64,000 bases of DNA, taken from NCBI RefSeq assembly GCF_032229225.1, contig NZ_CP135076.1, forward strand, positions 2,461,001 through 2,525,000, written 5' to 3'. Each line of letters opens with the position of its first letter. The first letter of the stretch is position 1. Shown in pieces: positions 28,072-38,101 of the stretch. A program made the translations under genes and the position numbers. Origin of the DNA: Stakelama saccharophila. GTDB lineage: Bacteria; Pseudomonadota; Alphaproteobacteria; Sphingomonadales; Sphingomonadaceae. The notes below the pieces were generated by a model. That model did no database searches, had not been told where the DNA came from, and was given only the letters and a program-made list of their open reading frames with translations.

Positions 28072-28155
28072 CCGTTCGTGTTGAGCCAATCGAAGCACTG
28101 TCCTTCCCGGTGCGCCGAGGCAGGGACGGTCCTTCGACAAGCGCAGGACAAACGG
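28072..28155. repeat. Family-B palindromic repeat
   Basis: Ends CCGTTCGTGTTGAGCC...CGAAG and CTTCGACAAGCGCAGGACA...ACGG form the terminal inverted repeat. It has the same ends as the elements at 38102 and 43891. It lies 69 bases after the aldo-keto reductase stop. The remaining sequence to 28334 contains no recognisable gene. Confidence 0.8.
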
Positions 28156-28334
28156 ACGCGCCCTTCCGCGATCGGTGTCCGACGATAACCACCGGTCGCC
28201 ACCACCACGATGACCGCCGACCTGATCAGCGGCGGCGCCTGCATGACCGGATCGACGGTATTCCGTTGGATCCGCGTTCAGCCTGAGCCGGGCGGATAAC
28301 CGCCCTGCACCCTTTCTGCTTGCGGCCACGGCAG

Positions 28335-28415
28335 GTATAGGCTAACGGGCGCCTCGCTTTTCGTCGGACCCGGCTTGCCGGGTGGCTCGGCCCGGCGCCT
28401 ATCCCCGGGATAACC
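28335..28415 (+). promoter_or_regulatory. Structured leader upstream of the SulP operon
   Basis: A GGGCGCC arm (28348-28354 region) pairs with GGCGCC (28394-28399) and encloses an ACCCG/CGGGT hairpin. It is followed by CCCCGGG and ATAACC. The dense GC-rich pairing 90-170 bases ahead of the transporter start suggests a cis-acting RNA. It matches no class I can name with confidence. A sulfate-transporter leader motif is possible. Confidence 0.35.
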
Positions 28416-28506
28416 TTTCAGCAGCCGCGGCCTCGCTGCCGCGTTCGAAACGAGCGGTCGCGGTGACGATCGCCGTCGACGCTGATTGTTCGATCAAGAG
28501 TTCACC

Positions 28507-29991
28507 ATGCCCTCGACAGCTTCTGTGAAGCGCGACTGGCTGGCGAACCCGCGTGCCGACATCCTTGCCGGCATGGTGGTGGCGCTGGCCCTCATCCCCG
28601 AAGCCATCGGCTTCTCCATCATCGCCGGCGTGGATCCGCGCGTCGGACTCTACGCTTCCTTCTCAATCGCCGTGATCATCGCCTTCGTCGGCGGCCGGCC
28701 GGGAATGATTTCCGCCGCCACTGCCGCGGTCGCCGTCCTGGTCGTGCCGCTGGTCCGCGATCACGGCGTCGAATACCTGTTCGCCGCCACGATTCTCATG
28801 GGGATATTGCAGGGAATCGCCGGGCTGCTCCGGCTCGATCTCCTGATGCAATATGTCTCGCGCTCGGTAATCACCGGCTTCGTCAACGCGCTCGCCATCC
28901 TGATCTTCATGGCCCAGCTACCGCAACTGACCGGGGTCGGGTGGGAGACCTATGCGCTGGTCCTTGCGGGGCTGGCGATCATCTATCTCTTTCCGCGCCT
29001 CACCCGCGCCGTGCCGTCACCCCTGGTGGCGATCGTCGTGCTGACCTCGATCACCATCTGGTTCGGCATCGACGTGAACACGGTCGGCGAGATGGGAGAA
29101 CTTCCCAAGGCGCTGCCGTCCTTCCTCATTCCCGACGTGCCGTTCACCCTGGACACGCTGCGCATCATCTTTCCCTATTCGCTGACCATGGCGGCAGTTG
29201 GCCTTCTGGAAACGATGATGACCGCGCAGATCGTCGACGACTTCACCGACACCGGCTCGAACAAGGCGCGCGAGATGCGCGGCCAGGGCATCGCCAACTT
29301 CGTCACCGGCTTTCTGGGCGGCATGGGCGGCTGCGCGATGATCGGCCAGTCGGTCATCAACGTGAAGTCGGGCGGTTCGACACGGCTGTCGACCCTCACG
29401 GCCGGCATCTTCCTGTTGTTCCTGTTGCTTATCCTGGGTCCCCTGGTCGCGCAGATCCCGATGCCGAGCCTCGTCGCGGTGATGATCATGGTCTCGATCG
29501 GGACTTTCTCGTGGCGCTCGATCAAGGACGTTCGGCGCCATCCATGGCAATCCTCGGTCGTCATGCTTTCCACCGTCGTCATCGTGGTGTGGACGCACAA
29601 TCTCGCCGCCGGCGTGGTGATCGGGGTCGTGCTCTCCGGCCTGTTCTTCGCGAGCAAGGTCAGGCGGATGTTCACGGTCACCTCCGATCTTTCGGCGGAC
29701 GGCGCCTCTCGCACCTACCATGTCACCGGCGACATCTTCTTCGCCTCGTCCGACCGGTTCGCCGAAGCCTTCGATTTCAAGGAAGTTCTCGATACTGTGG
29801 TGATCGATGTCAGCTCGGCCCATTTCTGGGACATCACCGGCATCGGAACGCTCGACAAGGCGGTGCTGCGCTTCCGCCGCGAAGGCACCCATGTCGAGAT
29901 CGTCGGGCTGAACGAAGGCAGCGCTTCGATGGTCGAGCGCTTCGCCATCCACGACAAGCCGGGCGCCGATGCGCAGCTCGGCGGGCATTAG
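28507..29991 (+). CDS. SulP-family anion transporter with STAS domain
   Basis: 494 residues. A membrane core of about 11-12 helices starts with [42 protein letters not shown], the SulP signature, followed by a STAS domain in the last 110 residues ([26 protein letters not shown]). SulP proteins move sulfate, bicarbonate or dicarboxylates; the sequence alone does not choose. ATG 28507 is preferred to a TTG at 28486. The usp gene follows after 11 bases. Confidence 0.93.
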   Translation: MPSTASVKRDWLANPRADILAGMVVALALIPEAIGFSIIAGVDPRVGLYASFSIAVIIAFVGGRPGMISAATAAVAVLVVPLVRDHGVEYLFAATILMGILQGIAGLLRLDLLMQYVSRSVITGFVNALAILIFMAQLPQLTGVGWETYALVLAGLAIIYLFPRLTRAVPSPLVAIVVLTSITIWFGIDVNTVGEMGELPKALPSFLIPDVPFTLDTLRIIFPYSLTMAAVGLLETMMTAQIVDDFTDTGSNKAREMRGQGIANFVTGFLGGMGGCAMIGQSVINVKSGGSTRLSTLTAGIFLLFLLLILGPLVAQIPMPSLVAVMIMVSIGTFSWRSIKDVRRHPWQSSVVMLSTVVIVVWTHNLAAGVVIGVVLSGLFFASKVRRMFTVTSDLSADGASRTYHVTGDIFFASSDRFAEAFDFKEVLDTVVIDVSSAHFWDITGIGTLDKAVLRFRREGTHVEIVGLNEGSASMVERFAIHDKPGADAQLGGH

Positions 29992-30002
29992 GGAGAGAAA
30001 CC

Positions 30003-30851
30003 ATGGAAACGATTCTCGCCTGCATCGACAGCTCTGCCTATGCGAACCCGGTATGTGATCTCGCTGCCTGGGCATCGCGCAAACTGAAGGCGCCAGTCGA
30101 GCTGCTGCACGTGGTCCAGCGCAAGGACGCGGTGGCCGAACGGCACGACCTGTCCGGCGCCATCGGCCTGGGCGTGAAATCCAGCCTGCTGGAGGAATTG
30201 ACCCGGCTCGAGGAAACCGACGCCAGGCTGCAGATCGAACGCGGCCGGGCGCTTCTCGCTGCCGGCGCCGAACGGCTGCGGGCGGCCGGAGCGGTGGCCG
30301 TCGAAACGCTGCACCGCCACGGCGGCATCGTCGAAACGGTGCTGGAGCGCGAACGGGTTGCGCGGGTCGTGGTAATCGGCAAGCGCGGCGCCAGCCATGA
30401 ATTCGCCACCGATCACATCGGCTCGAAGATCGAGCGCGTCGTTCGTGCGAGTTCCAGGCCGATCCTCGTCGCGTCGCGCACGATCGAGCAGCCGCGCGTC
30501 GCGGTCCTCGCCTATGACGGGTCGGAGGCTGCCGACCGGGCGCTCGAACGCTGCGCCAATTCGCCGCTGTTCCGCGACCTGGCCGTGCATGTCGTGATGG
30601 CCGGGTCCGACGACGATAGCCACCGCCGCGCGATGGCGAACGCTACTGCGCAGCTCGAAGGACGCGATGTCCGGACGACGCTGCGCGACGCGCGCGCCGA
30701 GGAAGTGATAGCGGATGTCGTTGAGCGGACGCCCGGCGCCCTTCTGATGATGGGCGCCTACGGCCACTCGGCACTTCGAACGCTCATCGTCGGCAGCACG
30801 ACCACCGCGATGGTCCGCACCGTGCGGGCGCCGGTGCTATTGATGCGCTGA
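30003..30851 (+). CDS. Tandem universal stress protein (UspA)
   Basis: 282 residues with two Usp domains. The first starts METILACIDSSAYAN and includes VVVIGKRGAS; the second starts AVLAYDGSEAADRA and ends MMGAYGHSALRTLIVGSTTTAMVRTVRAPVLLMR, the ATP-binding GxxGHS...GS motif. GAGAGAAACC precedes the ATG. It lies between sulP and a DksA-like gene with near-zero spacing, which suggests a stress-linked anion-uptake operon. Confidence 0.92.
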   Translation: METILACIDSSAYANPVCDLAAWASRKLKAPVELLHVVQRKDAVAERHDLSGAIGLGVKSSLLEELTRLEETDARLQIERGRALLAAGAERLRAAGAVAVETLHRHGGIVETVLERERVARVVVIGKRGASHEFATDHIGSKIERVVRASSRPILVASRTIEQPRVAVLAYDGSEAADRALERCANSPLFRDLAVHVVMAGSDDDSHRRAMANATAQLEGRDVRTTLRDARAEEVIADVVERTPGALLMMGAYGHSALRTLIVGSTTTAMVRTVRAPVLLMR

Positions 30852-30852
30852 C

Positions 30853-31185
30853 ATGACCATTGATCCGGAGACGTTTCGCACCAAGCTGCTGGACCTTCGC
30901 GAGCGCTTGCGTGCGGAAGACGAGGCTTCCGAGGCCGACCGGGCGCCGGTGGCACTCGATCAGGAAAGTGTCGGCCGCCTGTCCCGTATGGACGCCATGC
31001 AGGTGCAGGCCATGGCGGTGGCGGCCCAACGTCGCCGTCAGCAGGAACGTGCTGCCATCGATGCCGCGCTCCGGCGAATCGAAGAGGGGGAATTTGGCTA
31101 TTGCCTCACCTGCGGCGAGGAGATCGCCGAAGCGCGGCTCGACCACACGCCAACGGCCACGACCTGCATCGACTGCGCGCGGTAG
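30853..31185 (+). CDS. TraR/DksA-family zinc-finger protein
   Basis: 110 residues. An N-terminal coiled-coil of about 75 residues is followed by a four-cysteine zinc finger (Cys84, Cys87, Cys105, Cys108). These proteins bind RNA polymerase in its secondary channel. Short versions like this one are often specialised partners rather than the housekeeping DksA. ATG lies one base after the usp stop. Confidence 0.92.
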   Translation: MTIDPETFRTKLLDLRERLRAEDEASEADRAPVALDQESVGRLSRMDAMQVQAMAVAAQRRRQQERAAIDAALRRIEEGEFGYCLTCGEEIAEARLDHTPTATTCIDCAR

Positions 31186-31318
31186 GCGTGATCGCCTCTC
31201 CCGATCGGGCGAAACTTCCGCAAGGCATCGCTGCGACGGAAAGAACGTCCGACCAACTTTAACGCCGTGCCAGCCCCTCGGGCCGGCTCAACAAGAGCCT
31301 CACACCTCCACCTTGCCC

Positions 31319-31344
31319 TGTGCTCCCGCGAAGGCGGGAGCACA
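31319..31344. repeat. Family-C hairpin repeat
   Basis: Perfect 11-bp inverted repeat TGTGCTCCCGC/GCGGGAGCACA with the loop GAAG. It lies between the converging DksA-like and scoB genes and could also help end transcription. A longer relative is at 22477. The remaining 31186-31318 sequence shows nothing. Confidence 0.7.
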
Positions 31345-31358
31345 GTCTGGTCCGCCGC

Positions 31359-32009
31359 CTATGCCGACTCGAGCGCGACCTCGTATTCCGCCGTCGTCTT
31401 TTCCCCGACCTCCTCGGCCGTTACGCCGGGCGCAAGCTCGACCAGGCGGAAGGGGCTGTCGTGATCGGCGCGCTGGAACACGCACAGGTCGGTGACGATC
31501 ATGTCCACCACGTTCGTACCCGTAAGCGGCAGCGAGCATTCGGGGATGAACTTCGGATCGCCGTGCTTGGACGTATGCTCCATCACCACGATGATCTTCT
31601 TGACGCCGGCGACCAGGTCCATTGCGCCGCCCATCCCCTTGATCATCTTGCCGGGGATCATCCAGTTGGCGATGTCGCCATTTTCGGCCACCTCCATCGC
31701 ACCCAGCACGGCCAGGTCGATATGCCCGCCGCGGATCATCGCAAAGCTGGTTGCGGAATCGAAGAACACCGTCTGCGGCAGTTCGCTCACCGTCTGCTTG
31801 CCGGCGTTGATCAGGTCGGGATCCTCTTCGCCCTGATAGGGAAAGGGCCCGATGCCGAGCATCCCGTTTTCCGACTGCAGCGTCACCTCCACGCCTTCGG
31901 GGATATGGTTCGCCACCAGCGTCGGGATTCCGATGCCCAGATTAACATAGAATCCGTCCTCCAGCTCCTTCGCGGCGCGCGCCGCCATCTCGTCGCGGGT
32001 CCAGGGCAT
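31359..32009 (-). CDS. scoB: 3-oxoacid CoA-transferase subunit B
   Basis: 216 residues. Family I CoA-transferase beta subunit, with the catalytic glutamate in [14 protein letters not shown], plus [18 protein letters not shown] and [24 protein letters not shown]. It pairs with ScoA, two genes upstream, to activate 3-oxoacids such as acetoacetate. Its ATG shares one base with the DUF5076 stop (TGATG). Motifs resemble acetoacetate rather than acetate transferases, but the substrate is inferred. Confidence 0.94.
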   Translation of the reverse strand: MPWTRDEMAARAAKELEDGFYVNLGIGIPTLVANHIPEGVEVTLQSENGMLGIGPFPYQGEEDPDLINAGKQTVSELPQTVFFDSATSFAMIRGGHIDLAVLGAMEVAENGDIANWMIPGKMIKGMGGAMDLVAGVKKIIVVMEHTSKHGDPKFIPECSLPLTGTNVVDMIVTDLCVFQRADHDSPFRLVELAPGVTAEEVGEKTTAEYEVALESA

Positions 32010-32326
32010 CAGTCGAGACTCCCATCCTGTATCGTGGTGATCGTTGAAAATTGCTCGCGCAGTTGCTCGCCCAGGCCGTCGACGATCTGCTGCAGCGCTT
32101 CATCCTCCGTCAGCCCATAGGTGGTGGCATAGGCGCGGGCGCCGTGGCGGGCGATGTCCGACAGGAAATAGCCGAAGACCTTGGGATCCTCCAACCGGAA
32201 GGCGGCGACCCAGACGTTGGCGCGCCCCTCTTCGTTGATCCAGGCACGGATCAGCTCCGCCGCCTGCGGGCCGAGCGCTTCACCACCCTCCAGCGGAATG
32301 GCGCCGGGATGCTCGCCCTCAGCCAT
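32009..32326 (-). CDS. DUF5076 protein
   Basis: 105 residues starting [58 protein letters not shown] recall this as the DUF5076 signature. Soluble and predicted helical. Its start overlaps the upstream phosphatase gene by 8 bases and its stop is shared with scoB. The position between CoA-transferase subunits hints at a supporting role. Confidence 0.78.
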   Translation of the reverse strand: MAEGEHPGAIPLEGGEALGPQAAELIRAWINEEGRANVWVAAFRLEDPKVFGYFLSDIARHGARAYATTYGLTEDEALQQIVDGLGEQLREQFSTITTIQDGSLD

Positions 32327-33227
32327 TCGCCGCCTCCGCAGTCGCCCCGCCCGGCGCCCAGCGCTTGTCGGCCGGGAACACGTCGTCCATGCCGCCCTTG
32401 ATCGACGGGCCGTAAACCGGGTTCGGAAACAGGAACCAGCCCTCGCCCCAATTGCCGACGATCGCGGGACTGCCGATGGCGGCGCGACGGTCGCGCACAT
32501 CGTCGATCGCGTTGAACAAATCGCTGATGTCGCCGAGCTGGTCGCCCCCCAGGGCCAGCACGCAATAGCGCGAGGCGATGCGCGCGCGCCGCGCATCCTT
32601 GTGCCCGCCGGTGTCATCGTCGCCCTGCAGGAACAGCGTCGTGCCGTGCTCGGCCGGCCCGAGCCCCGCCCCCTCGATCGCCTGCGCAGTAGCGGCGGCG
32701 TTGCCGGCATGGCGGTTGGTGTTGAAGATCACCGTCACCCCCATGCCGCGCAGCGCGTCGAGCGCGGCCTTCGCACCCGGCGTCGGGGCCACGTCCGCAG
32801 CCCCGGTCCGCTCCCACTCCGACCAGCGTTCGGGGCTGTAGGCACCGCCCGCCGCCTGCCAGCTTTCAAAGCCGTAATTGAGCAGCACGGTCTCATCGAC
32901 GTCGAACACCGCGGCGAACGGCTTGCCGCCGCACGGGACATAGCGCGGCGCCTGCAGCGTCGCACCGTCGGCCAATATCACGCTGTCGGCGGGCCGCTGC
33001 CGTACCTTCGCGCCGACATGATCGACCAGCGCATCCCAGTTCTGGCGCGTGACGACCGCCGCCTCGGCAGAGCCGTACAGATACTGCATCCCGCCAGGCA
33101 CTCCGGCCTCGGCAGCGGTCGAAGGCGCGGACTGAGAGGGCGCCGCGGCGGGCGCCGTCGTCTCGGCAACGCTGATGCACCCGCTCAGCCAGGCCGACAG
33201 CCCTGCGGCGAGGAACAGCCGCTTCAC
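32319..33227 (-). CDS. HAD-family acid phosphatase, lipoprotein (e(P4)-like)
   Basis: 302 residues. Lipoprotein signal peptide with lipobox LSGC (Cys17), a low-complexity linker, then a HAD domain with the nucleophile motif [12 protein letters not shown] (Asp109, Asp111) and downstream [13 protein letters not shown] and VGNWGEGW blocks. The e(P4)-type enzymes hydrolyse nucleotide monophosphates at the outer membrane. The start overlaps scoA by four bases, yet no link with CoA-transferase chemistry is obvious. Confidence 0.9.
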   Translation of the reverse strand: MKRLFLAAGLSAWLSGCISVAETTAPAAAPSQSAPSTAAEAGVPGGMQYLYGSAEAAVVTRQNWDALVDHVGAKVRQRPADSVILADGATLQAPRYVPCGGKPFAAVFDVDETVLLNYGFESWQAAGGAYSPERWSEWERTGAADVAPTPGAKAALDALRGMGVTVIFNTNRHAGNAAATAQAIEGAGLGPAEHGTTLFLQGDDDTGGHKDARRARIASRYCVLALGGDQLGDISDLFNAIDDVRDRRAAIGSPAIVGNWGEGWFLFPNPVYGPSIKGGMDDVFPADKRWAPGGATAEAANG

Positions 33228-33931
33228 GCCGTTTCCCGCTCGCGCACGGTGCGGAACTCGATCTTCTTGTCATAGGGCGCGCCGTTGATCAGGCGGTTCA
33301 CGTAAATGCCCGGCAAGTGGATTTCGTCGGCGTCGAGTTCGCCCACCGACACCACTTCCTCGACTTCGGCGACGCAGACCTTTCCCGCCGTCGCCATCGG
33401 CTGGTTGAAGTTGCGCGCGGTCTTGCGGAAGATCAGATTGCCCGCCTCGTCCGCCTTCCACCCCTTGATGATCGCCAGGTCGGCGACGATCCCGCGCTCG
33501 AGGATATATTCCTCGCCGTCGAAGACCTTCACTTCCTTGCCTTCGGCAACCTGCGTGCCGACACCGGTCTTGGTGTAAAAGCCGGGAATGCCCGCCCCGC
33601 CCGCGCGGCAACGTTCGGCCAGCGTGCCTTGCGGACAGAACTCGACCTCCAGCTCGCCGCTCAGGAACTGCCGCTCGAACTCCTTGTTCTCGCCGACATA
33701 GGAGGAGATCATCTTCCTGACCTGGCGCGATCGCAGCAGCTTGCCGAGGCCCTCATTGTCGATGCCGGCATTGTTGCTGGCGATCGTCAGATCCTTGACT
33801 CCGGCGGTCTGGATCGCATCAATCAGCCGCTCGGGAATCCCGCACAGGCCGAACCCGCCCGCGCAGATCATCATGCCGTCCGTCAACACGCCTTCCAGCG
33901 CGGCTTCGGCGTTGGGATACAGCTTTTTCAT
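33224..33931 (-). CDS. scoA: 3-oxoacid CoA-transferase subunit A
   Basis: 235 residues starting [20 protein letters not shown]. Alpha-subunit motifs are [65 protein letters not shown] and [19 protein letters not shown]. First gene of the operon that continues with the phosphatase, DUF5076 and scoB. Divergent from the TPP-enzyme gene, about 230 bases away. The 34009-34161 region carries no recognisable gene. Confidence 0.94.
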   Translation of the reverse strand: MKKLYPNAEAALEGVLTDGMMICAGGFGLCGIPERLIDAIQTAGVKDLTIASNNAGIDNEGLGKLLRSRQVRKMISSYVGENKEFERQFLSGELEVEFCPQGTLAERCRAGGAGIPGFYTKTGVGTQVAEGKEVKVFDGEEYILERGIVADLAIIKGWKADEAGNLIFRKTARNFNQPMATAGKVCVAEVEEVVSVGELDADEIHLPGIYVNRLINGAPYDKKIEFRTVRERETA

Positions 33932-34161
33932 GCACCGATTCTCCTGTTGCACGGGCGATAGGCGGACGCTCGCGGGTCGGTCAAGCGGACCTGAACGGAC
34001 TTTCAACTTTGCGCCGGCGATGTCAAATCGAGGGACACATGGCTCCCCAACTCGCGAGAGCCGTGAGTTCCTGGGACCCGGTACAGCACGATGCCGCCAC
34101 CGGACGCGCGCTTCCAGGACGGACCTTTCTCTCCGGCCCGACAGGCACTAGACCGCAGTGC

Positions 34162-35826
34162 ATGACCGATCCACGCAACGGCGGCCGCGTCCTGGTCGAC
34201 AACCTTCTGGTCCAGGGCTGCGACCGGATTTTCCACGTTCCGGGCGAAAGCTTTCTCGCCGTGCTCGACGCCCTGCACGATACGCCGGACATCGATCTCG
34301 TCACCTGCCGGCAGGAAGGCGGCGCGGCGTTCATGGCATGTGCCGACGGCGCCCTGACCGGGCAGCCCGGCGTGTGCTTCGTAACGCGCGGACCGGGCGC
34401 GACCAATGCGTCGATCGGCGTCCATGTCGCCATGCAGGATTCGATCCCGATGCTGCTGTTCATCGGCGATGTCGACCGGTCGATGCGCGACCGCGAAGGG
34501 TTTCAGGAAGTCGACTTTCCGGCGATGTTCGCCCCCTTGGCGAAATGGGCCACGCGGATCGAGGACGCGCGGCGGATACCCGAATATGTCGCGCGCGCCT
34601 GGAATGTCGCCACATCGGGCCGTCCCGGTCCGGTCGTGATCGCGCTGCCCGAAGACATGCTGCGCGATGCCGTCGAGGCAAGCGATCGGCCCGCGCTTGC
34701 CCGCTTCGAACAGTCCCCCGATCCCGAAGCCGTCGAAGCGCTGCTGGCGCTGTTGAAGGACGCGTCGAGTCCGGTCGCCATCGTCGGCGGAGCCGCGTGG
34801 AACCAGGCGGCCGGCCATTATTTCGCCGAGTTCGCGTCCCGGGTCGGCCTGCCGGTCGCGGCGGCGTTCCGTCGCCAGGACGCGATCGCCAACGATTGCC
34901 CCGTTTATGCCGGCAATCTCGGCTACGGCCCGAATCCGAAGCTGGTGGAGCGGGTGAAGAACGCCGACCTGGTCCTCGCCGTCGGCGCCCGATTGGGCGA
35001 GGCGACGACCGATGGCTATTCGCTCATCACACCGGATCATCCCGGCCAGACCCTCGTCCACGTCCATCCCGATCCGGAAGAACTCGGCCGGGTCTATCGC
35101 ACCGATCTGCCGATATGCGCCGATATGCGCGAATTCGCCGAAACGCTCGCGCTGTGGGACCATGACGTGCTCGATTTCGACGCCGGCAGGCAGTCCCATG
35201 CCGAATGGCAGGCGTGGAGCACGCCGCAGCCCCGCGAAGGCCTGACGCTCGACCTCGGCCAGTGCGTGGCGGTAATGCGCGACTGTCTGTCGGCGGAAGA
35301 CACCATCATCTGCAACGGGGCGGGCAACTTTTCCGCATGGTGGCACCGCTATTGGCGCTATGGCGGCTACGGAACGCAACTCGCGCCCACTGCGGGGGCG
35401 ATGGGATACGGCGTGCCCGCAGCGGTGGCGGCGGCGCTGCGCCGCCCGGGAAAGACGGCGGTCGCGCTGGCCGGCGACGGTGATTTCATGATGAACGGCC
35501 AGGAACTGGCGACTGCCGTGCAGCACCACGCCGACCTGCTCGTCATCCTCGTCGACAATGGCGGCTACGGCACCATCCGCATGCATCAGGAGCGCGAATA
35601 TCCGTCACGCCTGAGCGGCACGACGCTGCGCAATCCTGATTTCGCGGCGCTTGCACGGGCCTATGGCGGCTGGGCGGCGACCGTGGAGCGAACCGAGGAT
35701 TTCGGGCCGGCGCTGGACCAGGCACTATCGCGCACCGGCCTGCGCATGCTCCACTGCCGCACCGACATAGAGGCGATCAATCCCGCCACCACGATTACCA
35801 GGTTGCGAGCAACTGCCGGCGCCTGA
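34162..35826 (+). CDS. Thiamine pyrophosphate-dependent enzyme, acetolactate synthase-like
   Basis: 554 residues with the three-domain layout of the family: an N-terminal Pyr domain with the catalytic glutamate in TCRQEGGAAFMACA (near residue 51), a central domain, and a C-terminal PP domain with LAGDGDFMMNGQELATAVQHHADLLVILVDNGGYGT (GDG...N, Mg-TPP). It could be a decarboxylase, an acetolactate synthase homologue or an oxalyl-CoA-like enzyme; the sequence alone does not settle it. ATG 34162 removes about 50 residues of spurious upstream frame. Confidence 0.88.
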   Translation: MTDPRNGGRVLVDNLLVQGCDRIFHVPGESFLAVLDALHDTPDIDLVTCRQEGGAAFMACADGALTGQPGVCFVTRGPGATNASIGVHVAMQDSIPMLLFIGDVDRSMRDREGFQEVDFPAMFAPLAKWATRIEDARRIPEYVARAWNVATSGRPGPVVIALPEDMLRDAVEASDRPALARFEQSPDPEAVEALLALLKDASSPVAIVGGAAWNQAAGHYFAEFASRVGLPVAAAFRRQDAIANDCPVYAGNLGYGPNPKLVERVKNADLVLAVGARLGEATTDGYSLITPDHPGQTLVHVHPDPEELGRVYRTDLPICADMREFAETLALWDHDVLDFDAGRQSHAEWQAWSTPQPREGLTLDLGQCVAVMRDCLSAEDTIICNGAGNFSAWWHRYWRYGGYGTQLAPTAGAMGYGVPAAVAAALRRPGKTAVALAGDGDFMMNGQELATAVQHHADLLVILVDNGGYGTIRMHQEREYPSRLSGTTLRNPDFAALARAYGGWAATVERTEDFGPALDQALSRTGLRMLHCRTDIEAINPATTITRLRATAGA

Positions 35827-35895
35827 TCCGAGCCTTCGTCGAGCGGAGCGGTATCGAGCGCGTTGGCGCCGTGTGGAGCGCTACTCGCGACGCGA

Positions 35896-35939
35896 GAAAA
35901 AGGGCCGCGCACGGTTTCCCGCACACGGCCCCTTTTTTC
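35896..35939. terminator. Bidirectional intrinsic terminator
   Basis: An imperfect GC-rich stem (GGGCCGCGC...G with CACGGCCCC) is flanked by a T-run on each strand: TTTTTT on the plus side and CTTTTTCTC on the minus side. It lies between the converging TPP-enzyme and csbD genes, so it can end both transcripts. Confidence 0.85.
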
Positions 35940-35959
35940 GGCATGTCGGCAATTGCGCC

Positions 35960-36130
35960 CTAGATGTCGTCGCCCAGGGCACCCTTCACCTTGCCGCCGA
36001 ACTGCTGGGCCTTGCCTTTCGCTTCCTGGTCGCGACCTTCGTCGCGCTTCACCGGGTCGTCGCTCTGCTGCTTGGCCTTGCCCGCGGCTTCGTTGACATT
36101 GCCTTTGATCTTGTCGGTCAGTTCGCCCAT
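35960..36130 (-). CDS. CsbD-family stress protein
   Basis: 56 residues: starts MGELTDKIKGNVNEAAGKAKQ and continues with the alternating Lys/Asp/Gln-rich, intrinsically disordered CsbD pattern (KGKAQQFGGKVKGALGDDI end). AAAGGAGAC precedes the ATG by six bases. CsbD proteins are general-stress induced in many bacteria; their molecular role is unclear. The A+T-rich stretch at 36175-36200 is a likely promoter region. Confidence 0.93.
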   Translation of the reverse strand: MGELTDKIKGNVNEAAGKAKQQSDDPVKRDEGRDQEAKGKAQQFGGKVKGALGDDI

Positions 36131-36253
36131 CTTCCGTCTCCTTTACGTCACCTTGTGGTCCACCGAAGCAAACCGCTATAAAACAACAATAAATTAAACG
36201 GCCATGACAGCGAAAGGTTCCCTACGCTTAAGCGGTTCGGCGCAAACGGCACC

Positions 36254-37069
36254 TCATCCCAACGTGGTTTTCAGAAAACGTATCACCGGTTCCCAGTTCG
36301 CCGCGGCGCCTTGCGGGTCCCGGGCGGCGATAAGCGTGGACGAACCATGCACGCCGTGTTCGGGTTCGTAGAAAATGTCGTCGTCGCCCGGCAGCGACTC
36401 GAAGATCGCCCGGGCCTTTGCGATCTCTTCCGGATCGCTCGCGGCGGTGATGAAGCTGGGCGCCGTCACCTTCGCCGCGGCGTCGCGAATGGCATGGCCG
36501 TCGTCCAGATATTCGCCCGGAGAGAAGGAGAGGATGGCTGCGGTTTCGCCCGGATGGCGGGCAGCCAGCACGAATATCAGCGAAGCCGAATAGCTGCTGC
36601 CCCACAGGACGACCGGCAGTTTCCTGGCTTGCGCCCAGGCGAAGGCGGCTTCCAGATCCGGCATCGTCTGCAGATACGCGTCGACCGATCCGCCGCGAGC
36701 CCGCACCGTACGGTTGGCGCCGAACATCGCGCCGCCCGAACGCTGGTCGATCGCCAGCGCCGAATAGCCGGCACGAACCAGCCGCGGCGCGATCGTGTCA
36801 TATTCGGCCCTGCTCGCGCCCGCCTGGTGAAAAAGGAGGATGATGGCTTTCGGATCGTCGGCGGCATAATAAGTGGCGAAAACGCGCTCGCCGTCCGCCG
36901 CGGTCAGCATCTCCGCCCTTCCGGCGGCCGCGCCGGCTGCGACGGACTCGCTGCCCGACGGTTGCGCGCGATCGGCAGCGCGTTCCCGATCAGCCTGCGT
37001 CCCTGCCGGCTGGGGCGAACAGCCCGCCAGCACCAATATGCCGAAAAGCAGCGACAGCCGCCGGGGCAT
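36254..37069 (-). CDS. Alpha/beta-hydrolase lipoprotein
   Basis: 271 residues. The lipobox LAGC (Cys17) is followed by a Pro/Ala linker and an alpha/beta-hydrolase with the nucleophile elbow LWGSSYSAS, strand VILLFHQAGASRAEYDTIAPRL before it, and a C-terminal EHGVHGSS histidine. It may be a dienelactone-hydrolase-like esterase; the substrate is unknown. Only 11 bases separate it from the thiSG stop, so it may be in that transcript. Confidence 0.88.
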   Translation of the reverse strand: MPRRLSLLFGILVLAGCSPQPAGTQADRERAADRAQPSGSESVAAGAAAGRAEMLTAADGERVFATYYAADDPKAIILLFHQAGASRAEYDTIAPRLVRAGYSALAIDQRSGGAMFGANRTVRARGGSVDAYLQTMPDLEAAFAWAQARKLPVVLWGSSYSASLIFVLAARHPGETAAILSFSPGEYLDDGHAIRDAAAKVTAPSFITAASDPEEIAKARAIFESLPGDDDIFYEPEHGVHGSSTLIAARDPQGAAANWEPVIRFLKTTLG

Positions 37070-37080
37070 GCGCTCTCCCC

Positions 37081-38082
37081 TCAGATCAAGCCCGAAAGCG
37101 GGCTTGAAGGATCGGCATAGCGGCGCTTGCCCATCCGTCCGGCGCGATAGGAAAGTCGGCCGCTCTCCACCGCGAGCTTCATCGCCCGCGCCATCATGAT
37201 CGAATCCTTCGCCTCGGCGATCGCGGTATTCATCAGCACGCCGTCGCAACCCAGTTCCATCGCGACGCCCGCATCGGATGCGGTTCCCACCCCCGCATCG
37301 ACCAGCACGGGTACGTTCGCGCCCTCCACGATCAGCCGGATCGTCACCTGATTCTGTATGCCGAGGCCAGAGCCGATCGGCGCGCCCAGCGGCATGATCG
37401 CCACCGCGCCGGCATCCTCCAGCCGCTTCGCCGCGATCGGGTCGTCGACGCAATAGACCATCGGCTTGAAGCCTTCCTTGGCCAGGATCTCGGTCGCCCG
37501 CAGCGTCTCGACCATGTCGGGATAGAGCGTCTTCGCCTCGCCCAGCACCTCCAGCTTAACAAGGTCCCAGCCGCCCGCCTCGCGCGCCAGCCTGAGCGTG
37601 CGGATCGCCTCCTCGCCGGTGAAGCAGCCGGCGGTGTTGGGCAGATAGGTGACCTTTTTCGGGTCGATATAGTCGGTCAGCATCGGCGCCTTCGGATCGC
37701 TGACGTTCACCCGGCGCACCGCGACGGTCACGATCTCCGCGCCCGACGCCTCGACCGCGGCGGCATTCTGCTCGAAGTCCTTGTACTTGCCGGTGCCGAC
37801 GATCAGGCGGGAGCGGAAGCTGTGGCCGGCGACCGACCAGGTGTCCTCGATAGCGACCGCATGGTCGCCGCCGCCGACGAAGTGCACGATCTCCAGCTCG
37901 TCGCCATCCTCGACCATCACCTCGCCCAGCGTCGAGCGCGGCACGACCTCCAGGTTGCGTTCGACCGCGACCTTTTCGGGCACCAGGCCCATCTCGCGCG
38001 CAAGCTCGGCAAGCGTCAGTCCCGCCGTAACGCGCTTGTGCTCACCATTGACCCGGATGGTGACCGTCCCGTCCTTATGCAC
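37081..38082 (-). CDS. thiSG: ThiS-ThiG fusion, sulfur carrier plus thiazole synthase
   Basis: 333 residues from GTG 38082, which has GAGGA seven bases upstream. Residues 1-72 form a ThiS ubiquitin-like domain ending VHFVGGG, followed by a ThiG TIM barrel with [11 protein letters not shown], the Schiff-base lysine in DLVKLEVLG (about 176), and [13 protein letters not shown] near the C-terminus. It makes the thiazole moiety of thiamine. An ATG at 38136 in frame lies inside a palindromic repeat and would add 18 repeat-encoded residues. The ThiS glycine end is internal here. Confidence 0.93.
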   Translation of the reverse strand: MHKDGTVTIRVNGEHKRVTAGLTLAELAREMGLVPEKVAVERNLEVVPRSTLGEVMVEDGDELEIVHFVGGGDHAVAIEDTWSVAGHSFRSRLIVGTGKYKDFEQNAAAVEASGAEIVTVAVRRVNVSDPKAPMLTDYIDPKKVTYLPNTAGCFTGEEAIRTLRLAREAGGWDLVKLEVLGEAKTLYPDMVETLRATEILAKEGFKPMVYCVDDPIAAKRLEDAGAVAIMPLGAPIGSGLGIQNQVTIRLIVEGANVPVLVDAGVGTASDAGVAMELGCDGVLMNTAIAEAKDSIMMARAMKLAVESGRLSYRAGRMGKRRYADPSSPLSGLI

Positions 38083-38101
38083 CAATATTTCCTCGACCGT
38101 T

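Noticed and set aside
34003-35586. Long minus-strand frame antisense to the TPP enzyme
   Set aside because: The TPP enzyme motifs on the plus strand are clear; the antisense frame has no recognisable domain.
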